Below, piece after piece: positions 1-12,184 of a DNA stretch of 64,000 nt. Origin of the DNA: Eumeta japonica (taxonomy: Eukaryota; Arthropoda; Insecta; Lepidoptera; Psychidae); the NCBI GenBank assembly GCA_005406025.1, contig BGZK01000219.1, forward strand, positions 248,001-312,000, written 5' to 3'. The translations under genes and the position numbers were made by a program. Positions within the stretch are counted from its first letter, which is position 1. Every line of letters starts with the position of its first letter. A model generated the notes under the pieces. The model was given only the letters and a program-made list of their open reading frames with translations, was not told the DNA's origin and ran no database searches.

Positions 1-1170
1 CATATTGGTCACTGGCATTGTTAAAAGAAAGCATTAATTTTATTATTTTAATTACTTTTATAAAATGCAAGTTACTGACTTGTAAGACTCTTTAAGGGAT
101 AAATAAAGTTATCTATCGGATGGCGAAATAGCACCTTCAAAAAGTTCACCTTTCTGGCATGGAATCCTTAAAACTTTAAATAAGAAAATAATTTTGTATC
201 TATAAACTGATCACACCTTCCTTTTACAATTTTCTCTCCACGAAATTCACCGAAATCTCGCGTGCGTTCGTCTGCGCGTACGCACCCGACCACTAATTTG
301 AACGTATTTTAAGTGTCAGTTTTGATTATTTATTACCGTGATTAAGAAATTATCGCACTGCGACTGATAAACGAAAAACCATGTCCATTTTAGGGTTTGA
401 AAGTGCCGCAGAAAGTTTGGTAAAAATAAAAATTCGCTAAATACTTTGAACTAAGCATCTTCGAATGACGGTTAAGAGACTTTTTAAAATATCCGGACTT
501 TCAATATATTAACAAATATTTAAGTATAACTGCCATCATTGGTTTACCATGTGTGATAGAAGAAGAAGAAAATAGAGTGTTTACCTTTGTACTCACGTGA
601 GAATTTATACTTATATGAATATAAAAATATGAATGAAATTGATACACATTTAGGGAGATCAAAAATTCGCATTTAGAGATTTAAAAAAAAATCACATATT
701 AATTTTATCAAAAAATTATGTGATATGTGTTTTTTGGGGGCGGTAATAAATACAATTTTATTCACAAAAATTATAATACTTACATAAATAACTTGATAAA
801 CAATTTTCACAGCAAAAGAATAAATATACGGTACAATACAAGTAAAAGTTTGCAAATATAAACACCAATATTAACAACGTAAAATATCAGTCATGTACAT
901 ACGAAATCATGAATATAAATTTATATTTCTTTTACTGACTTGATACCTATTTGCGATATTATTTACATTTACAATACGCAATACGTGCATTGACGACTGT
1001 ATAAAATACAGTACACGCAAGCGCGTTGGGCTTCTAAACTCTCATTTCAAAATTTACTTCATGGTGTCTTACATCGGAGCACAACTTTCATTACTTACAT
1101 GCATTCCGATTATTTCACTCTTATGTGACGAAATAAGTATAACTTCAAAAAAACTAATCAAGGAATTATT
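1..1170. other. AT-rich spacer, no gene seen
   Basis: Mostly A/T-rich sequence with short homopolymer runs. A small CpG-rich patch lies at about 240-295. No open frame resembles a known protein and no repeat family is recognised here. Confidence 0.6.
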
Positions 1171-1436
1171 TTAGTTTTACTTCAAAAGATATCACAGACT
1201 GTCACAATGAAACCCATCCAATATGAGATTACTTACTTATTTTAGTCTTGATTCCAAGGATATCACCGACTGTCATAATGAAACCCGCCCAGTATCAGAT
1301 CACTTACTTATTTTAGCATTTATTTCAAAGTTATCACCGACTGTCATAATGAAACCCGCCCAGTATCAGATCACTTACTTGTTTTAGCTCTAATTTCAAA
1401 GTTATCACCGACTGTCATAATGAAACCCGTCCTTTA
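1171..1436. repeat. 71-bp tandem repeat, about 3.7 copies
   Basis: Units begin at 1171, 1242, 1313 and 1384, exactly 71 bp apart, each opening with TTAG. The shared core reads ATCACCGACTGTCATAATG followed by AAACCCGCCCAGTATCAGAT. Units 2 and 3 are the most alike and unit 1 is the most diverged. Unit 4 stops about 53 bp in. The strict period with no length change suggests unequal exchange or slippage on a unique seed. I do not recognise the unit as a named satellite. Confidence 0.93.
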
Positions 1437-1559
1437 CTTTGATTGAGTAATTTACTTCAGCTTTCTTAGATCACTGTTGACTACAGATATTCAGGTAATA
1501 TTAATGTAACTCACTTTTTGGATCAGTATTCATGTGTAAAACTTGCCTAGGCATTTTTG

Positions 1560-2290
1560 TTTACGTGTTTTCATTACTTGACCATACCACACGACATGCG
1601 CTTCTCTGCGTTTTTCTTCAATCGGGCAGATCATAAACTTCCACAGATATGTTTGTTTCTAAACCTATTATTTAGAGTGACACCTCCTGACATCTCAGCG
1701 TCCTTATCTTAGTCGTATGCGTTTTTGTGGCGTAGGGTTTTTATGTGGCACAGTAGATTAGAGCTGAGAGACCATGGTTTTATAAACTTTTTTTTGACAT
1801 ATACTGGTATTTTGGTGTCGCGCCATACTTCTGAAACCTGACGCCAATTCAACCAGCCAATGATAATACAGGGGGTTACGTCAGCGTCAAACTGTTGCTG
1901 GAGATCACAGAGTCTAATTATCTGAAATACCTACCAGGAGTCACCAGGTGGTACTGGTAGGTTGTCGTATGACAGAACGGCAAATATTCTGTTTTTTTCC
2001 TGACTTATCCTTAGTTCGATCACCAGTAGATGCCTCCAGCTCACGAGTACTTGCTTTTTAGAGTTCAGCGGGACTGTGTCTGATGATATCATCCGCGTAA
2101 AATAAGTCCCAGCGTGACTCCTTGTGCATACTTGCATTAAGGTATTCTATGACAAGATTAAAGAGAAAAGAGCTCAGAGGTGGTCCCCAATCTACCTACT
2201 CCTGCTTTGAATTCATCGCTTATTCCAACCAGGCTCTTTACTTCGATTGAGACTTTATGGTGTATGTTTATGGTACATACTCTATAATAT
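1560..2290 (-). mobile_element. RTE-type LINE reverse transcriptase relic
   Basis: Read on the minus strand, this is a decayed non-LTR retrotransposon polymerase. An early block resembles the stretch before the active site (VKSLVGISDEFKAGVG). It is followed by an intact FYADD active-site box near 2,100 and then frames diluted by stops. Later pieces resemble the family's C-terminal text (KVYKTMV-like, then a TTKIRTLR-like stretch before the end). This order matches the endonuclease-reverse transcriptase proteins common in Lepidoptera, classed with RTE. Several stops and frameshifts make it a dead copy. The endonuclease half is absent, the usual result of 5' truncation. The RTE assignment rests on remembered family motifs. 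Confidence 0.75.
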
Positions 2291-2974
2291 AGTAACTGCT
2301 CGAGTTTATTGAATTAATTGGTCTATGGCAAAATCGATTGATACATTTTCACTCACCAATAATATGTTCTGTTAAGAGTTTGAAGACAAAATTTTTGTTT
2401 AGGTGTTGCTGAAAACTATTTATGAAGTGTTATAGTGACATTTTTCTCAAAATTTAATGCTCACTAATTTCAGAAATTGGATGAGATGCCGATGTCCTTT
2501 TTGTACATTTTTCTTAAGTAATATTTTTTAAGACTAACCTTTTAAATTTAAAAATAATATATTTATATCTCTTATAAGAAACTTTTTGTTAATACGTTTT
2601 GTAATGTACTTTGTAAATTTTTTTTCGTTACTGTTTAATTTACTCACCAGTTATCTTTCAAAACGAGAATTGTGAATTAACGTAAATAGGTATACAATTT
2701 TAAATTATCTAATACTGTTTATGAACAAAATGTCAATTTCTCTTTCAGTAGATTCACAGAAAACAGACCACTACAGATGTGTAGAAAAGAAACAAACACA
2801 AGAGTAATCCCGTAAGGATTCCGTTCAGCGGATGTATACAATTTACAACGAGTTAAGCATAAAAACATGATCACCTGAGAGTAATGTTTTCATAGACTAA
2901 TGCATTACTGATTACATAGTACAAATAAAATTGCCTTAATTAGCAAAAGCAATAAAATACTGAAGTAGAAACAC
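2291..2974. other. AT-rich spacer, no gene seen
   Basis: Low-GC sequence with poly-T and poly-A stretches. No coding frame, structural RNA or recognised repeat is visible. Confidence 0.6.
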
Positions 2975-3050
2975 GAGGTCACTTGCGAAGGCCCGGAAAC
3001 ACGTGACACCATTAGTTACGGCCGCGGAACATTGGCATAATTTCACTTTA
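2975..3050. other. GC-rich motif, copy A of a duplicated element
   Basis: A short CpG-rich block in AT-rich DNA. It aligns by eye to a block about 985 bp downstream (3,976-4,045). Shared pieces in order are ACTTG, AAG-CC-GGAA, CACGT, TTACGGCC, GGAA-ATTG and AATT. There is no coding frame. The function is unknown; a duplicated regulatory element or a small repeat copy are the obvious possibilities. Confidence 0.6.
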
Positions 3051-3935
3051 TATGGACAAACAGACGTACGCGCACGTGTTCAATTCTTCGATCGGCGACT
3101 CTCGTGGTTTCCAGCGAAAAAATACAAACAGTAACTTTATATCATTCGTAAAGGGACGGAAGGTTATATAGAACTCGCACATTACTCGCCTATAGAAAGC
3201 ACATCGGCGGCAACTCTTATTACTTCATTATAGGGATATACTCTCCCACAATCCTGATTCATATTGAGGGATTTAAACGTGAATGCCCCACATCACAGGA
3301 CATGTACGAGTAGAGGGGTACTAACGAGTGTCGTCAGTAATGCGGCAACAACTTTTTAACTTTTGATACAAAAAACAAAGGAGCTCTTAAACAATCGAGC
3401 ACCTTGAAAATTTTTATTTTGCATTATTTATGAGGACTGTACAACCCCGTAACCTCATTACAATAAAGGATTGTAATAAGTATAAGATTGTGGTTGTATC
3501 TTTTTCCAGAAAACTATAACATGACATATTTACAACCACTGTGCTGCTTAATCTGGACAATATCAATTTTGGTGTATCTATTTGGTCTAAACAAGTTGAC
3601 AAAAATTCATATCGTCAGTCCAATTAGTGTTTGTTATTTTTTATCAATTTTAAGTTAGTACCAAATCATATAATATCGTTATAAAATTGCGAAAACAATG
3701 AATAGGAATAAAAAGTAGATACTTTTATAGTATCTTAGATTATTTTTACCTATTTTCTGAGGTACTATAATCTTATCGCTGCATCATTTTGTCAATAAAT
3801 AATATAGTTCTAAAGCAGACGACACAAGACTACGAGTCTCGTCAGCATACACCGAGGGTTTCATAATGAATAACATGTCGGGATTTTAACGCAAAAGTAC
3901 GAATAAATTAGCCTTGAACTCCGTGTCTAGAAGAA
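3051..3935. other. Spacer, no gene seen
   Basis: CpG-containing but uneven sequence to about 3,210, then AT-rich DNA. A 62-codon minus-strand frame at 3,414-3,602 has no recognisable content and is judged to be chance. Confidence 0.55.
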
Positions 3936-4190
3936 TTAGAAATATAGAAGGGCATGACGTTTATGGTGCTTTGTAACTTGAAGACCGGAACCACGTAGCC
4001 CGGCATCACTTACGGCCACGGCGGAATATTGACACAATTCCGCCCGATAAGGATAATCGCCTCGTCGTCCGTCCCTTTCCAACTCGACCACAACTCGATA
4101 GGTTCGTCTTTCCTTGACGAAAGGCACCGATGTCCCGCAAGCGGATGCGCTGCATGCGTCCTCCATTTTCTTTTTATTTTTTTTGGAAAG
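3936..4190. other. GC-rich island with copy B of the duplicated motif
   Basis: About 250 bp of elevated GC. The 3,976-4,045 part is the second copy of the motif at 2,975-3,050. In this copy the end of the motif forms a perfect 8-bp hairpin, GGCGGAAT at 4,020-4,027 with ATTCCGCC at 4,037-4,044. Overlapping minus-strand frames of 100 and 67 codons exist but match no family I know and are probably a by-product of GC content. A conserved non-coding element is the favoured reading, unproven. Confidence 0.55.
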
Positions 4191-4799
4191 GCAAAAGTAC
4201 CTACGTAACGCATGATTTATCAAACGTATCTGTGACATTTATCGGCGTTTTACGTGATAACAGAAAAAACGTGCTAAATTTTCAAAATAGTAAGCGTCTC
4301 GGGAAACAGATCACGTGGAGTGATAAATGGTATAATTATAAATCATCACGTCGTTAGAGGAAGAGGAGAAATCTAATACAAAATGAAACAAAAGTCAATG
4401 TTTAAATGGTTCTAATGTCCGATTGCATTTATATACAAACGAAGGGTGTTTTGAACCCTTTATAAATTAGAATTCCGTAGGTTTACTTGTATTACAGATT
4501 ATTACTAGGAAAAGTCGCCATCTTGTCCGAATTCTGTAGGCCGGATACTTTGATTTTTTTTATAGTAACAGAGGTGTCACTTTAAGAATTCGAGAGAAAG
4601 TAGATTTTTTGGAAATAGATTAATAAGTGACTATGAAAAGTACGATGGTTTTACGAATAATCCAAAAAAATCTTCTCGACTGAACGGCTTTTATCCGTCA
4701 TATACACTAAAAAAAAGCAAAGAATCAAATAAATCCTAATTATTCCTAATATTGCAAGAGAACATTTTGTGGCCTATCATATGCGCAACTACATTTTAT
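4191..4799. other. AT-rich spacer, no gene seen
   Basis: No recognised element. A 75-codon plus-strand frame overlapping from 4,130 shows no family signature. Confidence 0.55.
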
Positions 4800-5000
4800 T
4801 ATTGTATACCAATTTTCATTTCGATCGTCCGAGATGTTCTTGAGTTATAAGAAGATATACAGATAGACAGACAGACAGACAGATAAAAATAAAAAAAATA
4901 GTAGAACGTGAATCACTGCATCACAAAATGATTATCTATCACAAAATTAGGTGAAAAAAAAATGTACATACAGAGCTAGTAGATTTATATAGTGGTATAG
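4800..5000 (+). mobile_element. LINE 3'-tail relic with (CAGA)n
   Basis: A stretch reading 'gagttataagaagatatac', then a run of CAGA units at about 4,863-4,884, then A-rich sequence ending with 'agtggtatagatt'. This matches the usual layout of decayed LINE 3' untranslated regions in Lepidoptera, which carry a tetranucleotide run followed by an ATAGATT-like terminus. No coding part is left and the clade cannot be fixed. Confidence 0.55.
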
Positions 5001-5049
5001 ATTAAACACCTTCAACCTCCAGCCCCTCACGTTACACCAGCGAGTGTTC

Positions 5050-5245
5050 GAGGCTGACCAAAGAACTCTTAAAGTAATGAGTATTAGATGCTGACCAAAA
5101 ATCTCTTAGACCAATGAGTATTAGAAACTGACCAAAGAACTCTTAAACCAATGAGTATTAGAGGCTGACCAAAGAACTCTTAGACCAATGAATATTAGAG
5201 GCTGACCAAAGGACTCTTAAACCAATGAGTATTAGAGGCTGATCA
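5050..5245. repeat. 37-bp minisatellite, 5.3 copies
   Basis: Unit starts at 5050, 5087, 5124, 5161, 5198 and 5235 are each exactly 37 bp apart. The unit begins GAGGCTGACCAAAGAACTCT and continues TAAACCAATGAGTATTA. The last unit breaks off after GAGGCTGATCA. Copies differ by a few substitutions and keep length perfectly. There are no spacers between repeats, so it is not CRISPR-like. No known function. Confidence 0.95.
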
Positions 5246-7225
5246 TTCTGTCACTACATCATTGACAACGTCCGGGACCGGCGACTTAACGCGCTTTCCT
5301 AGTCAAGGAAACCGTGGTTCAATTTGACTTCTTTTGTGTTTGATAATGCTGTCGTACAGGGACTTACTCTGGATAACAGGCCCAATGGGGTCCTCGTATT
5401 GGTAAGTTAGTGAAAAGGCTCAGCTCCGTCGCCTATGTAGATAAAGAAATACATAATTTATCAATTAATCGCTCAGTAAAAAAGTGTATGAAACAATTTC
5501 CTCATATTTAGAACACAAATATCAATGTGCGTAAATCCGCTCGACTTCTTACCGGGCCGTTCGTTCACCAATGGTTTAGTATTTGTGTTGTCTATGCATG
5601 ATAAAATTAGAATAGAGGTACCCTTAAGTTTCTTACTCCGTCTTGTTGAGACAAAACTGCCTTCCGAACGAGAGATAAAGTGTTAATTCCCAAAAAATTA
5701 TGACGTATTTCGAATGTTATTTTATAACCTATGAAATAGAGATATTTTGACTTTAAATTTGAATTGAATTCCATGAACAAAATTCAAACTAAGTACTTTC
5801 CGGTGCAAAAGCAAAGGTTTTAACCACACAACCACACCACACGCAAACTGATAATAATCGTTTCGTACTCAAACACGATAACGGGTAACGCACTAAATAA
5901 CTAAATAAAAAGGCGCCGAATAATGGAATATTTTGCTATCATAGTTCGTCAGCATAAAATAAAGGTCACACGAGTTTCACCTCGGTTATACCTCGAACGA
6001 AATTCACAAACTTCATATGCATGTAAATGAAAAATTAACTCATGAAAAAGGTTTCATCACGTAATTGGTGTGTAGGTGTTTCACATACTATACTTGAATT
6101 TCATCACTTTTTATAAATATGTAATGGTTGCGAATTAGAATTTGAAAGTTAAGGTAAAACATATTGAAATAATACGAGACTTGATGGATAATTTGAATTC
6201 CTATAAATTTATTTCGGAGCCTATTTATGTATCTGAAACACAAACTTATTTGACAAGCAATGGCATATACGGCACAAAAGGTAAAATATTTCTAATTTGA
6301 AATAAGGTTTGATTTCTGCTGAAGGAGAATATAAATTAATTTTCACAGCTTTCTAAATAAGCTCCCACAGTTTGCCCCAGAATTATCTTTGGACTAGGGC
6401 TCTTGAAACAGGTATGCTTACTACATCGAGACTATTCTAACCGGCGTGTTTTTTTTTTCTTATTTTCGAAAACAAAGCTTTTTAGTATTAGATACCTGAT
6501 TGCCTACACATTAACATTAATATGCATAAGATGGTCAATTTCCATCGTGGAGCATATTCTGATTAAATATTATTAATTTTTTTGAATACATCAAAAGTGT
6601 TGTTTTACAATATTTTAAAAATGTTTTTGTTATAGAACTAGAAATAACAAAAATGTCGTTATGCTAGAAAAAGAAATAAAACCAAAGCACGTGAATATCC
6701 TAGAGATACACCGATTCTTCTTGCCTTGACACATTGCTAAAATATGAAACTATTAGAATAATCACATCAAATACTATAAAGTACCATCGAAATTTTAAGA
6801 CCTTCTTACACAAACATTAAATCATTAAACCCTTTTACATTAAATGATATGAAATGTCATTGTAATGTCCTAATTTATCACGCAATATCCGTTATTTCAA
6901 ACGTAAATAACGCGCTCCTTGCTTCTAAATGTCGATACGATAGTATTAGCATGAAACACCGAGAAGCACAAAAATCACTTGAACTTATTTTCTGAACAGA
7001 CAGCGTATACAGGCAAAATGAAGGAATACTAATATTTGTCGAAGTAGTTACACTCAAATAACTACTACTGCAAATAAGCGATCTATCAATAAATATGCCA
7101 ACATGTAATGTTATTAAATATAAACGTGTGTAATAAATAAGTATAGCGAAATCAACAAAACAACGAAATAAAGTTGCATTAACAAATAGGTGAGAAACAG
7201 AACAGAGACGATGTAGAGAGTAGCG
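5246..7225. other. Long AT-rich spacer, no gene seen
   Basis: Nearly 2 kb of low-GC DNA. A small CpG-containing patch follows the minisatellite at about 5,265-5,300. I see no frame, structural RNA or named repeat. Confidence 0.6.
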
Positions 7226-7660
7226 AGTTAAATGATATTTGGTTTAATTAAGCCAGTGTTTATTTTGGCATATCACATACCCAGTGGTCGAGTTGGTTCA
7301 GAAAGTATCACTCGTACGAATGTTTATAGTATACGTATGTTATCTATGGGATGTAACGTGAATTGTCACCACGATAACGCCCGTTATTTTCGAGATTATA
7401 TTTCGAGAAAAGTGAACAATTTAAAACCGGAAGTTCTCCCGCTAAAAATCGGGAGAAATCGGGAAATATTTATTCATGAGAGAAGAGTAATTTTTAATGT
7501 TAATATTACAATCATATATATATATTCAATTATGGGTTTTGTCTTCATGTCACTTCTAATTAGATATTTTTGTAAATATTTTTTCATTATTATTAAAATT
7601 GTAGCAACTTTCATTATTTTCTCGTACACATCTCTTTCCGTGGAGACGACCTATCACTGA
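7226..7660 (+). other. Open frame of 142 codons, coding status doubtful
   Basis: An uninterrupted frame from 7,232 to 7,660. Its first two thirds are of mixed composition. Its last third is A/T-rich and translates to a hydrophobic, membrane-like stretch, as A/T-rich DNA often does by chance. The tetrad HHDN at codons 46-49 recalls the second catalytic block of mariner transposases, but nothing on either side fits that family. An 8-bp hairpin (TTCTCCCG/CGGGAGAA) lies at about 7,433-7,456. I do not recognise a protein; non-coding sequence with a chance frame is more likely. Confidence 0.25.
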
Positions 7661-9025
7661 TTCCCTGGAAAATTTATTCCGCTGCCTAGTTTCCACCAAA
7701 TTGATGGATAGAAACATTCTTTCCACATTTACAGATAAGTGCGGCAAACTCAAAACCTTAAAGAAGAAGAACAGACATTTTCAAACATGCGTAAACTATC
7801 ACCACACTTCATATCGTCACACCTGTCCAAATTCTTCAAAGCAAACATTATTCTATATTAATATTTTGATTAAGATTATTGCCAAATAAATTGAGGAATT
7901 TTCTATACACTGGGACATTACAATTGACGACAATTCATCTTTTTTGACATTTTGTGAATAGAAAACCCCCCAAATCTATAACAACTTGTTTCTAATTGGA
8001 AATTTTTGTGTGATTTGATTACAAGCTTCAATATAAAACTGAATGTATCTCATTTGAGCTAAATGCATTTCTAGTTTATTTGTGTTACCAGTGAGCCTGG
8101 TAATGCTCTAGACAAGGGTTTCTCTATAGCGCTATCCCTGTCGCATCAATATAATGAGCGAGTTATCGCATCAATATAAGAGACAGTTCTATAAAAAGAC
8201 TCTTCTTCAGGGCGTCATGCTAAGCCCGCTGGTCTTTACTGGTGTTGTTAAATTTAGATTATTATTTGAATGTTGGTTTAGTTGACAATAAAACAAATAT
8301 GGGGTAGAGCTCGCTAAATCGAGATATCGGGAGACAATAGCTAAAAATCGGTGTATCTACTGATAAATCGAGAACTTTCGCAGCGCTGTCTTTAGGTGAT
8401 CACCTTGGACAAGTTCGAAGATGAACAAAACTGGGCGATAACTTTAGAAATGGTGACCATATAAAATTTTCAAAATACCATAAAATGCTATTTCGGTGTT
8501 TTCTCAATAGAATTACTTTTTTATGAAAGGATTACTTAAAGGCTCTGAATTTCGAAAAAAAATAGCATTCATTCATAAAATTCTATGTATTGTAAGTAAC
8601 AGAGAGAAATTTACCTAGCCATGGCCTGCCCTATCTCAAAATTTGTACAGTCATCGATTACAGTGATTTTAAAATAAATTTTAGTAGTTATAAGATTGCT
8701 TTAGATATTTTGAATATTTAAATGCGTTTCCTTGAGGATTCTTCCAAAGCGGATATTCCAATCCAATAGAATCAGTATTATTCCACGTTAATGCATTTTT
8801 CGGATTTAATCGAAGTATAACGACACTAACACCTACTATTTATTTTTCATAAGTTTACCTTTTAAATGGTCTAATATCCTCTTATAAATAAACTAATGTC
8901 AAGCGACATTGTACACGTGCGTCTTCGTATGTATACAGCTTGTACAATCCATATAAAATTGATTTACTTTGATATTTCATCAACAAAATTGTAAGTTTAA
9001 ACTAAAACACTGAATTGCAAAGTAC
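7661..9025. other. Spacer with one short 25-bp duplication
   Basis: AT-rich DNA without a recognised gene. TCGCATCAATATA occurs at 8,141 and again at 8,166, a 25-bp-spaced partial tandem copy. The segment 8,090-8,420 is of more balanced composition but matches nothing known to me. Confidence 0.5.
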
Positions 9026-9120
9026 GTATTTCCGTGGTCGCGCCGTCGGTCGCCGGCGGGCGCTTGTGCGCCTGCGCTGTGGCTCATTTGTCATTGGGAT
9101 TAATTGTTTTGTGTTAATTA
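9026..9120. other. Small GC-rich island followed by TAATT-rich DNA
   Basis: A CpG-dense core at 9,034-9,082 (CGCGCCGTCGGTCGCC) is followed directly by TTAATTG- and TTAATTAA-type sites at 9,098-9,122. Homeodomain proteins commonly bind such sites, so a regulatory element is conceivable. This is inference from short motifs only. Confidence 0.4.
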
Positions 9121-9566
9121 AAACTCGTGTTCATTGAAGTCCTCTAAATGGAATACAGTTAAGGAGAGATGTCCCCTCTTCCTTAAATGTTATTTCTACT
9201 CCACAATTTTCTGATATCTTTGACGTTTTCCTTAATTTCCTAGATTGATCAATTTGTAAGCACAAATATTATAGATATTATTTTCGATTTTGAAAATCTA
9301 TAAAGGTTACTTATCCACACTACTTTCAAACCTCGTTTTCGCTGGCGAAACGTTTAAATAAAACAGCTTGCCATTTATTATTATTAGACATTCCTGAAAT
9401 TTTAGCAAGAGGTTTGTGCATGTATTTTACACTAGATGGTCTAACGGATAGACCTGAAGTCTTGTTCTCTTATAAATATTAACACTATCCAATGAAATTC
9501 CATTAATGTCTATTAAATTGAAACTCACTCTTTATTGTTGTTGGTTGTTTTCTTTAACGTTGCAAT

Positions 9567-9715
9567 TAGAGTTCCTGTCAACACAGCAGACAATCTTAAT
9601 TTCAATCGATGTCTCAGCGTATATGTAATGAAAGCCAATGACTGACAGACAAACGGATATACGGAGTTAATGACGTGACTGGGTTTGTGTCGAAAGCGTA
9701 CACGGAACCCTAATT
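9567..9715 (+). mobile_element. Possible relic of a repeat with GGTTCC/GGAACC ends
   Basis: It opens with 'agagttcctgtc' and ends with 'gtacacggaaccctaatta', a weak inverted pair. Between them lies 'ctgacagacaaacggata', which recalls the tetranucleotide run of the larger repeat at 33,010-33,716. It may be a short decayed member of that group. The evidence is limited to terminal sequence. Confidence 0.4.
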
Positions 9716-10735
9716 ATAATATAATAAATGGCAGCACGTGTGGCGATAGGAATTTATTATTGTATAGTAATTGTATATGGAATACGGTTTACATTGTTAC
9801 AAAATTCATAAAGGTTTATTGTTAAAACTATAAACCTTTGAAAAATATTTTAAATAAAAAGCGCACATCTACTACTGCCTCGCAGTTATAAAAATAATAG
9901 TGTATTTTCAAAATAATGGGAAAGCCAACCGCCTTAAAGCGATCAATAAATAAATAAACGTCGCCTTTATAATATCGAAGAAATATGAATCATCCGGATC
10001 TTTATTATTGACTTTCGCGTTATTAATTCTGATTTATCACTTGTTTAGTGATATTACCGCGAAAATGTTTTCCCTCTTTATTAAACTACCTTTTTATTTT
10101 TGATATTCCTTCGGTGACTACAAAAAACTAGGAAATCTGAAACGTTGGTTGTATTGTTGTACTGTTAATTATATGGTTGGCAATATGGTTATAATTATGG
10201 ACAAAATGTTGATTATATGGTTACATTTATAAAACAGATCTCAACATCGAATTGAGCTGCTATCAATTCGTCAATTTATGAGGTGATTATTTTAGATCCT
10301 ATAAAAAGACCTCAGCAATTTTTTGTTACACCGTTGTAAACGATTTTCTTCTTTTTTATAAAATTTTTTAATAGTAGTTTACACATCGACACATATGGAT
10401 ACGGCCTTGCTTCACAGAAAAACGTACCGTTTGAGAGATGCCTTTTTCATTTAATTACCGTATTTGGCTCACTTTGAACAAGTTTTCTGATTCACCGGAA
10501 ATCAATCACACGAAAAGTACAAAATAAGCTATCGCGGTGTCTAGTCGGTCAACTTTTGAAATGCTTTCATTATGTTTCAAATACTTTAACGTTTTTTCAG
10601 ATCGAAGATTTTACGCCCGTTTCCATTCTATATCCATTTGTAGTGAATACGGGCGATGGGCGGCGACACCGAAGTGATTAGGCGGCGTGGAACTTCTAAA
10701 AGTAAAACACATTCTATTAGGGTTGGATATAGGCT
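9716..10735. other. AT-rich spacer, no gene seen
   Basis: Includes a 9-bp hairpin (AAAGGTTTA/TAAACCTTT) at 9,810-9,839 and an isolated balanced-GC stretch near 10,610-10,690. No coding or repeat assignment is possible. Confidence 0.55.
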
Positions 10736-10803
10736 ATATATATTTTTCTTACTAGCAAAGGTCAGGTGTATATAATTTGTTTTACTAGTAAAGGTTAGAT
10801 ACA
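10736..10803. repeat. 33-bp imperfect tandem duplication
   Basis: 'actagcaaaggtcag' at 10,751 recurs as 'actagtaaaggttag' at 10,784, and both are preceded by TATATA plus a T-rich stretch. There are two diverged copies. No function is suggested. Confidence 0.75.
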
Positions 10804-11639
10804 AAAAATAAGCACTTTGCGCCTCCCACGTTTATATCCACCCATACAAAGATGCATTCTGACTGTCGTGACAATACCCGTAGCAAATAAATATTTTATT
10901 TAAAAAACCTGCCAATAATAAGTCTGATTTGCGGAATTACGGTACCGTATTCTGGCAACGAACACTCAACAAAACAAAAGACTACTTTCAAATATATGAA
11001 AATATTGTCCAACTTACTTCGTAATAACTGAATAAATCTATAGCAAGTATTAATTGAAATTACGTAATTTAAAGGAACAAATCAATATGCTTTTGAAGTT
11101 TCAGATAATTAGGTTCTAAGGTGGTTAATACGACGGGGATTATTATATTTGTGCAGTTTAAAAGACCTAGGCAAATTAACTCCTATTAGAAAAAAGTCCT
11201 TTCCTATTATAATATCGAAAAAAGACCCTACTTTTCTGTTGTTCATGAACTGGCTTTAACAAAATTCTTAAACTGATTGTTATTCAAGCTAAACATTTAT
11301 TTCAGAATTTAATTACAAAATAGAATATAGTTAGAAATAGGGGAACTACCAACCCTCAAAAGTATAAACTCTAGCACAACAATTTTATATTTATTCTGAT
11401 ATTTGGAATGTAACAATCAGTATTTTTCGAAAAATCAATAATGTTTGTACAAACATACATTACATTTACGTAAATGTACTGGCAAACCAGACTTAGAATA
11501 TTACATTTCATAAAGATTTTTCGTAAACTAGCTCTGAACTTCAAACCATATGTGTTTCAAATAATCGTTTTACGTATTATAAATATCGGTTTAATATCTG
11601 CAACTTTTCCCCACAATAACACTCCTTAGGACATAACAC
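10804..11639. other. AT-rich spacer, no gene seen
   Basis: No recognised repeat, RNA or coding frame. Confidence 0.6.
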
Positions 11640-12160
11640 TACGAACGTAAAAGTCGCGCATCGACATCGGGCGGGCAAATATCGATGATACTGATATCAT
11701 CGGCATTACCGCTTGAGAGTTTTACAGCTCACGAACAAATTGGAATATCTGCCATCGCTCGTTTAAAGATCAAATAAACACAACGTCCATATATTTTGGT
11801 TAGGATCCACCAGAATTTAACGATGTTTTCGAACGAGCATCGGAGCAATAACGAAGTAGAGCCCTGCGCCCCATTTGGTGGAGCGCACTTGGTGCTCGAG
11901 TGCCCTGGAGAGGGCAGAAGCTGCAATTGCAGCGGACGAGTTTCCGTGTGAGTACAGAGCTTAATATTCGCCGCGGATCGATCTGATTCCGGCGTTGACG
12001 GGCCTCATTATTCTAGACCCGTGTGTGCCGAAATTACATCGCGTAGCTGTCGGTGGACGAGCGATGCGCCGGCGGCGGCCGATGCACGGAACCCGATCCC
12101 TGTCGGCTGCGACAAGTTGACGGTACGCCGCTTCTGTATCATCAACGCTCGGCATATTGA
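11640..12160. other. Large GC-rich island without a gene
   Basis: About 500 bp of CpG-containing DNA. It holds a perfect 14-bp palindrome GCTGCAATTGCAGC at 11,920-11,933, a hairpin CGATGATA/TATCATCG at 11,683-11,702, and a splice-donor-like GTGAGTA at 11,948. Minus-strand frames of 65 and 64 codons are present but unlike known proteins. A conserved regulatory element or a non-coding exon would both fit, and nothing in the sequence decides between them. Confidence 0.5.
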
Positions 12161-12184
12161 ACTAATAAATTTCCTATGCACGTC

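Noticed and set aside
5050..5245. Regular repeats as a possible CRISPR array
   Set aside because: Units are contiguous with no spacers, and the window is eukaryotic.
7367..7384. HHDNAR in the 7,232-7,660 frame, like a mariner catalytic block
   Set aside because: No other mariner block occurs up- or downstream in any frame; a six-residue coincidence.
8038..8049. ACTGAATGTATC, a 12-base match to the middle of miR-iab-4
   Set aside because: The rest of the mature sequence does not match, the star arm is absent and no hairpin forms. This microRNA is normally perfectly conserved, so it is chance.
11948..11954. GTGAGTA as a real splice donor
   Set aside because: A seven-base match occurs often by chance and no exon frame or acceptor partner can be shown.
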